In this document: positions 1 to 7,273 of the stretch, one piece after another
Position numbering within the stretch: the stretch's first letter is position 1
How the letters are laid out: each line of letters starts with the position of its first letter
Assembly (NCBI GenBank): GCA_034437795.1
Contig: DAOTTI010000255.1
Span: 1-18,639, forward strand
Origin: DAOTTI01 sp034437795
Lineage (GTDB): Bacteria > Chloroflexota > UBA11872 > UBA12225
Direction: 5' to 3'
DNA length: 18,639 nt
The notes under the pieces: model-generated
Told to the model about the DNA's origin: nothing
The model's input: only the letters and a program-made list of their open reading frames with translations
Database searches by the model: none
Program-made: the position numbers and the translations under genes

Positions 1-124
1 GCCCCTCCTGCCGGCTCATGAGGGCGTCGGCAGGCCCGTCCGCGCTGCGCAAGAGCGTGGACAGCAGCGCCATGCCCAGATAGATCAGGACGTAGGCGCC
101 GTAGCGCCCCAGCCACCCGAGCAT
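1..124 (-). CDS. Partial small membrane protein, N-terminus only
   Basis: Only the first 41 codons are in the window; the gene runs off the left edge. The ATG at 124 lies 6 nt after the TAG stop of the helicase gene, so it is probably the next gene of the same minus-strand operon. Residues 8-25 form a hydrophobic stretch (AYVLIYLGMALLSTLL), consistent with one transmembrane helix or an uncleaved signal anchor, followed by a polar segment. There is no clear Shine-Dalgarno site, so expression would rest on readthrough from the helicase gene. I do not recognise a family from so short a piece. It could also be a chance open frame, but its spacing and GC-rich third positions fit a real gene. Confidence 0.5.
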   Translation of the reverse strand, partial: MLGWLGRYGAYVLIYLGMALLSTLLRSADGPADALMSRQEG

Positions 125-130
125 GGTCCG

Positions 131-2773
131 CTACAACGGTAGCGCGCCTCGCTTACCGGCAAGCCAGGACTGGATGACGCTGCCCAGCTCACGCGCCGAG
201 CAGCGCCGGCGCGTCGCCGGCGGCAGCGACCGCAGGAAGCTCTCGCCGTAGCGCTTAGCGAAGACGCGGCAGTCCAGGATCGCCACCACGCCCCGATCGG
301 TCGTGCTGCGGATCAGGCGCCCGAACCCTTGCTTGAGCCGCAGGATGGCCTGCGGCAGCGCGTACTCGTTGAACGGGTCCTCGTACAGCTCCGACCGCGC
401 GGCAAACACCGGATCGCTTGGCACGCTAAACGGCAGCTTGACGATCACCAGGCAGCTCAAGGCGTCGCCCACCACGTCGATCCCTTCCCAGAAGCTGCTC
501 GTCCCCAGCAGCACGGCATTGGGCGTCTCGCGGAAGCGTTGCAGGAGCTGCTGCCGCGGCCCGTCCAGCCCCTGCCCCAGCACCACTAGCCCGCGCAGCC
601 GGCGCCGCAGCTGCTCGTGGGCCGCCCGCAGCGCCGCGTGCGACGTGAAGAGCACCAGCGTGCGCCCGCCCGTCGCCGTGCAGATCTGCACCAGTGCCTC
701 GTGCGCCGCGTCCGCGAAGCCGCGGCTGGCCGGATCAGGGAGATCATCCGGCACGCACAGCAGCGCCTGGGAAGCGTAGTCGAACGGCGACGGCACCGCC
801 AGCGTATACGTCGTCGCCGCCAGGCCCAGGCGCTCGCGGATGTGGCGGAAGCTGCCCCCAACCTGGATGGTGGCGGACGTCAGCACCACACAGTCCTTCT
901 GCGAGAAGAGCTGCTGCTGCAAGAGGGGCCCAACCGCCAGCGGCGCGCAGCGCAGGCTGGTCCCCCGCTCGCGTACCGCCACCCAGCTCACCTGGTCCGC
1001 GCGCGGGCTGGCCACCATGGCGTCAAGATCGACGCGCACCTCCGACAGTTGCTGCTCGGCGCTGGCTAGATCGGCCAGCGTGTCGTCCACCAGGTCCGAT
1101 GACCCCTGGTACGGCTCGAGCGCCTCGTGCACGCGCGCCAGCGCGCCGGCCGCCTTACCCAGGGCCGCCTCGAACGGCTCCCAGGCCGTTTCCACCCCGG
1201 ACCACCACTCGCTGGCCCGCACCGCCCCCGTCAGCCGGATGTCGCGCTCGCCGGACGGCGCCCGCTCGCCATACCCAACGGGGCCCCATTCCTCAGCCAG
1301 CGCCCGTACGAAGCTGCCCACGGCGGCGAAGAAGTCCGCCAGCGCCCGTCGCGCCTCTTCCACGGCGTCGTGGGCCGGCTGCGTGAGCTGGCTGGCCTCC
1401 TGCCGCATTGGCGCACCGCCGGCCGTGATCAGGGCAGTGTGCGCGCGGGCCACCAGGCCGGCGTACCGCCCCGGCCCCTGCTGCTGGCTGATGGCGGCGA
1501 GCAGGAAGGCCAGCTCCTGATGCCCCGCCTCCGCGCCTAGCTGGTCGGTGGCCACGTCTTCCAGGTGGTGCGCCTCGTCGATGATCAGGTCCCCATACTC
1601 CGGCAGCACCTTGCTCTCCAGCGCCTGGTCGGCCAGCAGGAGCGCGTGGTTCACCACCAGGAGGTGCGCCCCCTCCGCCCGCCGCCGGGCGCGGGCGAGA
1701 AAGCACCGCCCCAGCCGGTGGTCGCGGCAGAGCTGGGGCGTGCAGTGCAGCGCGTCAGCCGCCAGGCTCGTCGCCCAGCGCGCCGCTTCGTAGTCGTCTA
1801 GCGCCAGCTCGCTCCGATCGCCGGTCTCGGTCTGGCGCAGCCAGAGCAGGATCTTGGCCGCCAGGAGCCGGTCGGCATCGGTCGCCAGGCCCTCGCGCAG
1901 AAAGGCGCGCCAGCGGCGCAGGCAGAGGTAGTTGGCGCGGCCCTTCAGCACCGCGGCGCGGAAGGGCTCCGGCAGCGCCTGCCGGACCAGCGGGATGTCC
2001 TTGAAGAAGAGCTGCTCCTGGAGATTGATCGTGTTGGTCGAGATCACGACCCGCCGCCCGTTGGCCACGGCGTATTCCACCGCCGGGATCAGGTACGCCA
2101 GGCTCTTCCCCGTGCCAGTCCCTGCCTCCACCACCAGGTGCAGCCGCTCATTCAACGCCTTGGCCACCGCCTGGGCCATCTTCATCTGGCCCGGGCGAGG
2201 CTCATACCCGCGCAGCACTGCCGCCACCGCGCCCCCCGGCGCCAGCGCCCGCTGCACCCACGCCGGATCGATCGGCTTCCGGTCGCGCGCCGGCTGGAGC
2301 GCCGGTCCCGGCGCAGGCGGAGGGACCAGGGCCTCCACGTCCGCCTCCCGCCCCGTCCGCCCGTCGGGCTCCGCCGCCCCGCCAAAGGCGCTGCGGGCGC
2401 GCTCGCGGAAGATCTCCTGCACCAGCAGCGCCTCCGCCAGCCGCGAGCCGGCCAGGATGCGGGCCAGGCCCTGCAAGGCCGGCAGCTCCAGGGTCGCCAG
2501 GCGCGCGCGGCAGGCGTCGATGATGGCCGCCCGCTCCGCCAGCCGCGCCTCCGGAATGGCCGGCTCGCGCGCCGCCAGGGGAATGCCCAGCTCCTGGCTC
2601 AGCCGGGACCGTTCGCCCCGCCCCAGCCCGGGGACCAGCAGGCCAGCCAGCCGCCACACGTCCAGGTCCGCGTCGCCGGCCGGCGGCGGGGTAGCTCCTG
2701 CCGGCGGCGCCATCACGCCGTTGGGAAGGATCGGCCCGGCCCGGGCCGCCGTGCGCAGACGAGGCGCTCTCAT
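131..2773 (-). CDS. dinG: DinG/XPD-type ATP-dependent DNA helicase (Fe-S, superfamily 2)
   Basis: An 880-aa predicted 5'-3' DNA helicase of the Rad3/XPD/DinG group, a family that unwinds forks, D-loops and R-loops during repair. Visible motifs are Walker A GTGTGKS (218-224), motif Ia STNTINLQEQ (245-254), the DEAH box (399-402), LTSATI (631-636), GTSSFWEGIDV (757-767) and QGFGRLIR (815-822). Cysteines 284, 344, 349 and 357 sit between Walker A and the DEAH box, as expected for the 4Fe-4S cluster of this family. Residues about 36-130 resemble the last part of the DnaQ-like exonuclease domain that precedes the helicase in many Gram-positive DinG proteins, but the catalytic front half is absent. 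The ATG at 2773 overlaps the rdgB stop (ATGA) and has AGGAG 7 nt upstream, which supports this start and translational coupling. Helicase identity is confident; the exact substrate is inferred. Confidence 0.93.
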   Translation of the reverse strand: MRAPRLRTAARAGPILPNGVMAPPAGATPPPAGDADLDVWRLAGLLVPGLGRGERSRLSQELGIPLAAREPAIPEARLAERAAIIDACRARLATLELPALQGLARILAGSRLAEALLVQEIFRERARSAFGGAAEPDGRTGREADVEALVPPPAPGPALQPARDRKPIDPAWVQRALAPGGAVAAVLRGYEPRPGQMKMAQAVAKALNERLHLVVEAGTGTGKSLAYLIPAVEYAVANGRRVVISTNTINLQEQLFFKDIPLVRQALPEPFRAAVLKGRANYLCLRRWRAFLREGLATDADRLLAAKILLWLRQTETGDRSELALDDYEAARWATSLAADALHCTPQLCRDHRLGRCFLARARRRAEGAHLLVVNHALLLADQALESKVLPEYGDLIIDEAHHLEDVATDQLGAEAGHQELAFLLAAISQQQGPGRYAGLVARAHTALITAGGAPMRQEASQLTQPAHDAVEEARRALADFFAAVGSFVRALAEEWGPVGYGERAPSGERDIRLTGAVRASEWWSGVETAWEPFEAALGKAAGALARVHEALEPYQGSSDLVDDTLADLASAEQQLSEVRVDLDAMVASPRADQVSWVAVRERGTSLRCAPLAVGPLLQQQLFSQKDCVVLTSATIQVGGSFRHIRERLGLAATTYTLAVPSPFDYASQALLCVPDDLPDPASRGFADAAHEALVQICTATGGRTLVLFTSHAALRAAHEQLRRRLRGLVVLGQGLDGPRQQLLQRFRETPNAVLLGTSSFWEGIDVVGDALSCLVIVKLPFSVPSDPVFAARSELYEDPFNEYALPQAILRLKQGFGRLIRSTTDRGVVAILDCRVFAKRYGESFLRSLPPATRRRCSARELGSVIQSWLAGKRGALPL

Positions 2774-3603
2774 CCTTCCGCTCCTGGCCGCGCGCCGCCC
2801 GCACCGCGCGGCTCTCCCCCCGCGCCGCGGTGGGGAGCGGGCGCCGGGACACCGGTGGCGTCCGCCCGATCAGCGAGGGCGCGAGCTGCTCCCCCCATGC
2901 CTTGATCAGCCAGGGCGCGGGCCTCTCCGCCGGTACCCTGGCCAGCGCGGGCCAGCCAGGCCTCGATCAGGCGCCGCGCCGCCGCCCCCGCCCGAGCGCG
3001 GTGGCTGATCTGGTTCTTCTCCTCGGGGGTGAGCTCAGCCATCGTCTGCCCCCGCTCGGGCAGCCAGAAGATCGGGTCGTAGCCGAAGCCGTGCCGGCCA
3101 CGGGGCGCACCGGCGATGCGCCCTTCACACGTCCCCTGGACCGTCCCCACCAGCCCTTCTGCTGTGGCCAGGGCCATCACGCACCGGAACCGCGCCGTGC
3201 GCTGTGCCTCCGGCACGCCCCGCAGCCGCTCCAGCAGCAGCGCGATCCGCATCTCATCGCTGGCGTGCTCACCGGCGTACCGGCGGGAGCGGACGCCCGG
3301 GTCGCCACCGAGCGCGTCCACCTCCAGCCCCGAGTCGTCGGCCAGCGCCGGCAGCCCCGAGGCGCGGGCAAAGGCCGTCGCCTTCAGGATGGCGTTCTCT
3401 TCCAGGGTCTGCCCCGTCTCCTCCACGTCTAGGTCCAGGCCAATCTCGCCGGGCGTCACCAGGGTCACCGGCAGGCCGGCCAGGATCGCGCCCAGCTCAG
3501 CTATCTTGTGCGGGTTATTCGTCGCCACCAGGAGCCGAACCGGCGCCGGCGACGCCGTCGACGGCACAGGTGGCACGGCCGATGAGGGCGATGGGGGCGG
3601 CAT
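2770..3603 (-). CDS. rdgB: RdgB/HAM1 dITP/XTP pyrophosphatase with C-terminal extension
   Basis: A nucleoside-triphosphate pyrophosphatase that hydrolyses non-canonical purine nucleotides (dITP, XTP, ITP) to monophosphates and so keeps them out of DNA and RNA. With the start at 3603, the family motifs are TNNPHK (28-33), ADDSGLEV (about 88-95), FGYDP (173-177) and SHRARA (200-205). The family normally ends near residue 220. Here about 60 further residues follow, rich in Gly, Ala and Arg, with a 12-aa near-repeat (GTGGEARALADQ then GMGGAARALADR). The start is uncertain: in-frame ATGs also lie at 3657 and 3711, but their extra sequence is Pro/Gly-rich and outside the domain, and none of the three has a well-spaced Shine-Dalgarno site. 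The stop overlaps the helicase ATG by 4 nt, so the two genome-maintenance genes are coupled. Confidence 0.92.
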   Translation of the reverse strand: MPPPSPSSAVPPVPSTASPAPVRLLVATNNPHKIAELGAILAGLPVTLVTPGEIGLDLDVEETGQTLEENAILKATAFARASGLPALADDSGLEVDALGGDPGVRSRRYAGEHASDEMRIALLLERLRGVPEAQRTARFRCVMALATAEGLVGTVQGTCEGRIAGAPRGRHGFGYDPIFWLPERGQTMAELTPEEKNQISHRARAGAAARRLIEAWLARAGQGTGGEARALADQGMGGAARALADRADATGVPAPAPHRGAGGEPRGAGGARPGAEG

Positions 3604-3758
3604 GCACGCAAATCGTAGCAAGGCATACGGCGTCCCCGGGCCAGCCTCGATGACCATGACCTTCGTTCCCCCGCTCCTTTTCGGTGACGGAGCGGCGGGT
3701 CCAGGGCGCATGGTGGGGCCGGGCTGGGCAGGGGTGCGGCTTGGCCCTGCTCAAAGGG

Positions 3759-3794
3759 GGAGAGATCTCTCCTCACTGTCGGGGCGCGGCCCCG
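3759..3794. terminator. Two dyads between amidohydrolase and rdgB, possible terminator
   Basis: The 246-nt gap from 3604 to 3849 holds a perfect 14-bp palindrome (ggagagatctctcc, 3759-3772) and a hairpin CGGGGC-GCG-GCCCCG (3780-3785 and 3789-3794). Read on the minus strand they lie about 55-90 nt after the amidohydrolase stop, with only a weak run of C and T after the second dyad. They could end that transcript or form an operator for rdgB. I see no convincing promoter hexamers or gene in the rest of the gap. Confidence 0.3.
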
Positions 3795-3849
3795 GCCGAT
3801 CCAGATGTGAACGGCAGGTCTCAAGGCGTCTCACGCTGGCAGCTATGCC

Positions 3850-4722
3850 TCAGCTCCCCTTCACTGCCGTGGATGGCAAGCCAAACAGGCGCGCCGCGTT
3901 CCCGCCCAGCACGGCGGCGCGGACCGCGGCCGGAAGGCCGGCCGCCTCGACGAAGCCCAGCATGCGCTGCATTCCGATCACGGGGTAGTCAGAGCCATAG
4001 AGGATCCGCTCCGGCGCGATCGCGGCGACGTGGCCCAGCGCCGCCGGCTCATAGACGTAGGCGCCCGCGGCCGTGTCGTAGTACAGGTTCGCCGCCGCCG
4101 CCCGTACGTCCGGCATCAGCTCGTAGAAAGGGAGCCCGCCCCCGAGGTGGGCGGCGATCACCGGCACCTCCGGGGCCACCGCCTGCGCCAGCGCAGCGAG
4201 CGCCAGCACGCGGTCGGGCGTGGTGCGGCCCTTGCCGGCATAGGAGCGCCCCACCGGCTCGCTGGCATGGACCAGGAGCGCCAGCCGGTGGGCCGCGCAC
4301 GCCTCCAGCAGCGGGCCCAGGGTGCCGGCGTCGTCGAGCGCGAACTCCTGCCCGTCGGGAAAGAGTTCCCCGATCCCGCGGCAACCCAGGCGCGCCACTC
4401 GCTCCACCTCGGCCAGGGCGGCTGCCCCCGCGCGGGGCTGCACGGTGCAGAAAGGGACGAGGCGCCCGGGATGGGCTGCCGCCGCCGCCAGCACCGTCTC
4501 GTTCTGCTCCACGCAGAGCCCCTGGTCGGCCCAGCCGAAGCTCAGCACCACCGCCACGTCCACGCCTGCTCGGTCCATCGTGCTCAGCAACCGCCCGGGC
4601 GAGGCCAGGTAGCGCGTGCCGGGGGGGTGGAGGTGCCCGAACCACCGGTCTCGTTCGGCGAACTCCATCCGCCGCTGCAGCACCGTGTCCGAGAAGACGT
4701 GGGTGTGCGCATCAATAAGCAC
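3850..4722 (-). CDS. Amidohydrolase family (Amidohydro_2) metal-dependent hydrolase
   Basis: A 290-aa TIM-barrel metal-dependent hydrolase of the amidohydrolase-2 type (PF04909; relatives include ACMS decarboxylase and uronate isomerase-like hydrolases). Metal ligands expected for the fold are visible: DAHTH at 4-8 on the first strand, H152 (LLVHASE), H192 (AAHLGGG) and D245 in LYGSDYP (241-247). The C-terminal GNAARLFGL motif is also typical. The substrate cannot be told from sequence. It starts with GTG four codons before the DAHTH motif, at the usual distance for the family. TATATT ends exactly 6 nt upstream and there is no Shine-Dalgarno site, suggesting a leaderless mRNA. It is divergent from hemW; no functional link between the two is known to me. 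Confidence 0.88.
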   Translation of the reverse strand: MLIDAHTHVFSDTVLQRRMEFAERDRWFGHLHPPGTRYLASPGRLLSTMDRAGVDVAVVLSFGWADQGLCVEQNETVLAAAAAHPGRLVPFCTVQPRAGAAALAEVERVARLGCRGIGELFPDGQEFALDDAGTLGPLLEACAAHRLALLVHASEPVGRSYAGKGRTTPDRVLALAALAQAVAPEVPVIAAHLGGGLPFYELMPDVRAAAANLYYDTAAGAYVYEPAALGHVAAIAPERILYGSDYPVIGMQRMLGFVEAAGLPAAVRAAVLGGNAARLFGLPSTAVKGS

Positions 4723-4760
4723 GGACCGAATATACCCGCCCGTGCGGGTAGACTTGGCAT
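4723..4760. promoter_or_regulatory. Symmetric divergent promoter, probably leaderless both ways
   Basis: This 38-bp gap separates two GTG starts. A perfect inverted repeat (tacccgc, 4733-4739; gcgggta, 4744-4750; loop ccgt) is centred at 4741.5, exactly 19.5 bp from the first base of each start codon (4722 and 4761). The outer TA of each arm begins a -10-like hexamer pointing outward: TATATT on minus (4734 to 4729) and TAGACT on plus (4749 to 4754), each followed by exactly 6 nt and then GTG. That spacing is the signature of leaderless transcription. In hemW a TAG stop at 4749-4751 closes the frame upstream. No good -35 boxes are visible. The palindrome may also be an operator controlling both genes. 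Confidence 0.6.
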
Positions 4761-5936
4761 GTGACCCCCCTCCCCCCGTCCGGCCAGGTCCCCTGGCTGG
4801 CGCCCCGCGCGGCCTATCTCCACATCCCGTTCTGCCGCACCAAGTGCCTGTACTGCGACTTCAATACGTACGCCGGCAAGGAGCGGTTGATGGGCAGCTA
4901 CGTGGCCGCGCTGGCGGACGAGGTAAGCGCCCGCGCCCAGGAGACCCAGGGGCTGCCGCTCCGCTCCGTGTACTTCGGGGGCGGGACGCCGTCGCTATTG
5001 GCGGTGAGCCAGGTGCGGCGCCTGCTGGACACGGTGCGCCGCGCCTGCGCCGTCGAGGCGGGGGCCGAGGTCACGCTGGAGGCCAACCCCGGAACGTTCG
5101 GCCGCGCCTATCTGGAGGCCCTCCTGGCCCTGGGCGTCAATCGTCTCAGCCTCGGCGTGCAGAGCCTCGATGACGAGACCCTGCGCCGCCTGGCCAGGAC
5201 CCACAACGCCGCCCGCGCCCTGGCCGACGTGCGCGCCGCGCGGGAGGCGGGCGTGCCCTCCATCAACATCGACCTGATCTACGGCCTCCCCTGGCAGACC
5301 CGCCGATCATGGGTGCGCCACCTGGAGCAGGCCCTCGCCCTGGAGCCGGACCACGTCAGCCTCTATGCCCTGATGGTCGAGGACGGCACGCCCCTGGCCA
5401 CGCTGGTGGCGAAGGGACGCTGGACCGTCCCCGACGCGGACCAGGTGGCGGACATGTACGAGGCAGCCCTGCCGGTCCTGGAGCGGGCCGGCTACCTGCA
5501 CTACGAGCTCTCGAACTGGGCCCGCCCCGGGCACCGGTCGCGCCACAACCTGGTGTACTGGCGCAACGAGGCCTATCTCGGGTGCGGCGCCGGCGCGCAT
5601 TCGTACGTTGGGGGCCGCCGCTTCTGGAATGTGCGCCCGATTGAGCGCTACATCCGCCTCATCGCCACCGGCGCTGGCGCGGTAGAGGGCGAAGAACGGC
5701 TGGACCCCGAGACGCAGGCCGGGGAGACAGCGATGCTCGCGCTCCGTCTCAGGCAGGAAGGGATCGACTTCCGCCGCTTCCGCCAGCGGTTCGGTTTCGA
5801 CCCGCGCGTGCGCTGGGCCGCCCAGCTCGCTGAGCTTGCCCGTGCCGGCGTGCTTACCATGGACGAGGAGCGGGCCGTCCTGACCGACGCCGGACTGCTG
5901 GTCTCGAACGAGGCCGCGCTCCGCTTTCTCCCCTGA
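4761..5936 (+). CDS. hemW: HemW-type radical SAM protein (heme chaperone, HemN-like)
   Basis: A 391-aa radical SAM protein of the HemN/HemW family. The motif HIPFCRTKCLYCDF (21-34) supplies the CxxxCxxC ligands C25, C29 and C32 of the 4Fe-4S cluster. GGGTPS (73-78) and EANPGT (107-112) are the SAM-binding loops, and HNLVYW followed by GCGAGAHSY is the family signature before the C-terminal HemN_C-like domain. The short N-terminus beginning just before HIPFC, without the extra N-terminal region of oxygen-independent coproporphyrinogen oxidase HemN, favours HemW, which delivers heme to membrane respiratory proteins. GTG at 4761 is the only usual start codon between an in-frame TAG at 4749 and the cluster motif. 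It has no Shine-Dalgarno site. True HemN activity cannot be excluded by sequence alone. Confidence 0.92.
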   Translation: MTPLPPSGQVPWLAPRAAYLHIPFCRTKCLYCDFNTYAGKERLMGSYVAALADEVSARAQETQGLPLRSVYFGGGTPSLLAVSQVRRLLDTVRRACAVEAGAEVTLEANPGTFGRAYLEALLALGVNRLSLGVQSLDDETLRRLARTHNAARALADVRAAREAGVPSINIDLIYGLPWQTRRSWVRHLEQALALEPDHVSLYALMVEDGTPLATLVAKGRWTVPDADQVADMYEAALPVLERAGYLHYELSNWARPGHRSRHNLVYWRNEAYLGCGAGAHSYVGGRRFWNVRPIERYIRLIATGAGAVEGEERLDPETQAGETAMLALRLRQEGIDFRRFRQRFGFDPRVRWAAQLAELARAGVLTMDEERAVLTDAGLLVSNEAALRFLP

Positions 5937-5974
5937 TCCGGCCCGAACCGGATCCTTCATCGCCAGCGATCGCT

Positions 5975-6112
5975 TCCCTCTCCCTGTGGGAGAGCGGGAG
6001 CCCGCGAAGCGAGCGGCGGTGAGGCTCCCCCGGTGAAGAACCGGTCATGCCCTGCCGGGGCGCCGGCGGCGACTGGAAAGGCCGGGACGTTCCACAGGGA
6101 TCCAGCCTCACC
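5975..6112. repeat. Dispersed intergenic repeat, copy A
   Basis: The repeat lies in the 242-bp convergent gap between hemW and the polyprenyl synthase gene. It opens with a hairpin (ctctccc-tgt-gggagag, 5978-5994), continues through a cgggagcccg dyad, and ends with a long-range inverted repeat, ggtgaggct at 6018-6026 pairing with agcctcacc at 6104-6112. By eye it aligns along nearly its whole length with 14278-14423, most clearly in the first 90 bp. The folding potential at a convergent junction suggests it may also end transcripts from both sides. It encodes nothing credible. Confidence 0.65.
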
Positions 6113-6134
6113 CTCTTCCTCCTCACTCGCTCGT

Positions 6135-6158
6135 CGCCACTCGCCACTCGCCACTCGC
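6135..6158. repeat. Heptamer tandem repeat cgccact
   Basis: Three exact tandem copies of cgccact (6135-6155), flanked by partial copies (cactcgct before, cgct after), lie just before the end of the polyprenyl synthase gene. Short heptameric tandem repeats of this kind are slippage-prone intergenic sequences. No coding or regulatory function is visible. Confidence 0.7.
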
Positions 6159-6178
6159 TACTTCTCGCACAACGCCGG

Positions 6179-7273
6179 TCAATACTCCCGCGTCTCCAGC
6201 TGGACAGCCAGGGTGTCCAGCGCCTGCCGCGCGGCCGTTTCCGGCAGCACCTGCAGCTGGCTGCGCGCCGTGGCCGAGTAGTGGCTGACGCGCCGTTCGC
6301 AGTGCTGCCGCGCGCCGGTGCGCTCCAGCACCTCCAGCGCGCGCCGGACGTCGTCGTCGCCGGGCTCGGAAGAGGCGAACAGGGACCGGAGCGCCTCTTT
6401 GTCCCCATCGTCGGCGCGGCTCAGGGCGTACAGGGACGGGAGCGTCTTCTTGCGCCGGCGCAGGTCCCCCGCCGGCTTGCCGGTGGTCTCTTCCTCGCCC
6501 CAGATGCCCAGGATGTCGTCGCGGATCTGGAAGCCCATCCCCAGATAATGCCCGTAGGCCAGCAGCGCCTCCACCCACTCAGGCGGGGCGGCGGCGATCT
6601 CCGCGCCGGTGGCGGCCGCGCAGCCCAGCAACGCAGCCGACTTCCTGGCGATCATGTCCAGGTACTCGGCCGGCGAGACGTCCGCCCGCCGCTCGAAGGC
6701 CAGGTCCAGGTGCTGCCCTTCCGTCACGGCCAGGCTGGTCTCAGCCAGGCGCCGCGCCAGCGCCACCACCGTGGCCGGAGGGACGCCCCGGCCGGCCAGC
6801 TCCAGGAGCGTCAGATAGGCCAGCACGTGCATCCCGTCCCCGGCGTTGATCGCCTGCGCCTCCCCCCACAGCTTCCACACCGTGGGCCGGTGGTGCCGCA
6901 CGGGGTCGCCGTCCTCCACGTCGTCGTGGATCAAGGTGAAGTTGTGCAGTAGCTCCAGCGCCACCGCCGCCGGCACCGCGCGCTCCGCCTCGCCGCCGCA
7001 CGCCTCTACCGCCAGCAGGCAGATCAGAGGCCGCAAGCGTTTGCCGGTGGGGCCGTTCACCGGCGAGAGCTGCTCGTCGAGCCAGCCCAGGTGGTAGCGC
7101 ATCATGCCGTAGTGGCCAGGCGCGTTCGGCTCCAGGCGGACCGGCGGCTCGGTGGCCCGCCCCGCGAGACGCGGGCCGTTCGGCCGCCCTGCGCGCCGGT
7201 CCAGCACGGCGCGTAGCTCCTGTTCCACCAGCGGCAGCAGGCGGCGTCGAGCGCTCTCCAGGGGCGTCATCAT
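6179..7273 (-). CDS. Polyprenyl diphosphate synthase (trans-isoprenyl, FPP/GGPP synthase-like)
   Basis: A 364-aa all-helical trans-prenyltransferase that condenses isopentenyl diphosphate with allylic diphosphates to make farnesyl, geranylgeranyl or longer diphosphates for quinones, carotenoids or lipid carriers. Visible motifs are GKRLRP (78-82), the first Asp-rich motif DDVED (117-121) inside LIHDDVEDGDP, GQHLDL (187-191), and the second motif as QIRDDILG (249-256) followed by KKTLP (275-279). The last Asp of the second DDxxD is Gly256, a variant that I believe is common in Chloroflexota homologues. Chain length cannot be assigned with confidence. The protein is longer than the usual 300-330 aa through an N-terminal arm of about 50 residues. 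The start overlaps the galU stop (ATGATGA), so galU and this gene are translationally coupled. Confidence 0.92.
   Translation of the reverse strand: MMTPLESARRRLLPLVEQELRAVLDRRAGRPNGPRLAGRATEPPVRLEPNAPGHYGMMRYHLGWLDEQLSPVNGPTGKRLRPLICLLAVEACGGEAERAVPAAVALELLHNFTLIHDDVEDGDPVRHHRPTVWKLWGEAQAINAGDGMHVLAYLTLLELAGRGVPPATVVALARRLAETSLAVTEGQHLDLAFERRADVSPAEYLDMIARKSAALLGCAAATGAEIAAAPPEWVEALLAYGHYLGMGFQIRDDILGIWGEEETTGKPAGDLRRRKKTLPSLYALSRADDGDKEALRSLFASSEPGDDDVRRALEVLERTGARQHCERRVSHYSATARSQLQVLPETAARQALDTLAVQLETREY

Noticed and set aside
1932..3008. 358-aa plus-strand open frame opposite the helicase and rdgB genes
   Set aside because: Low-complexity Arg/Ser/Pro product overlapping two well-supported genes on the other strand.
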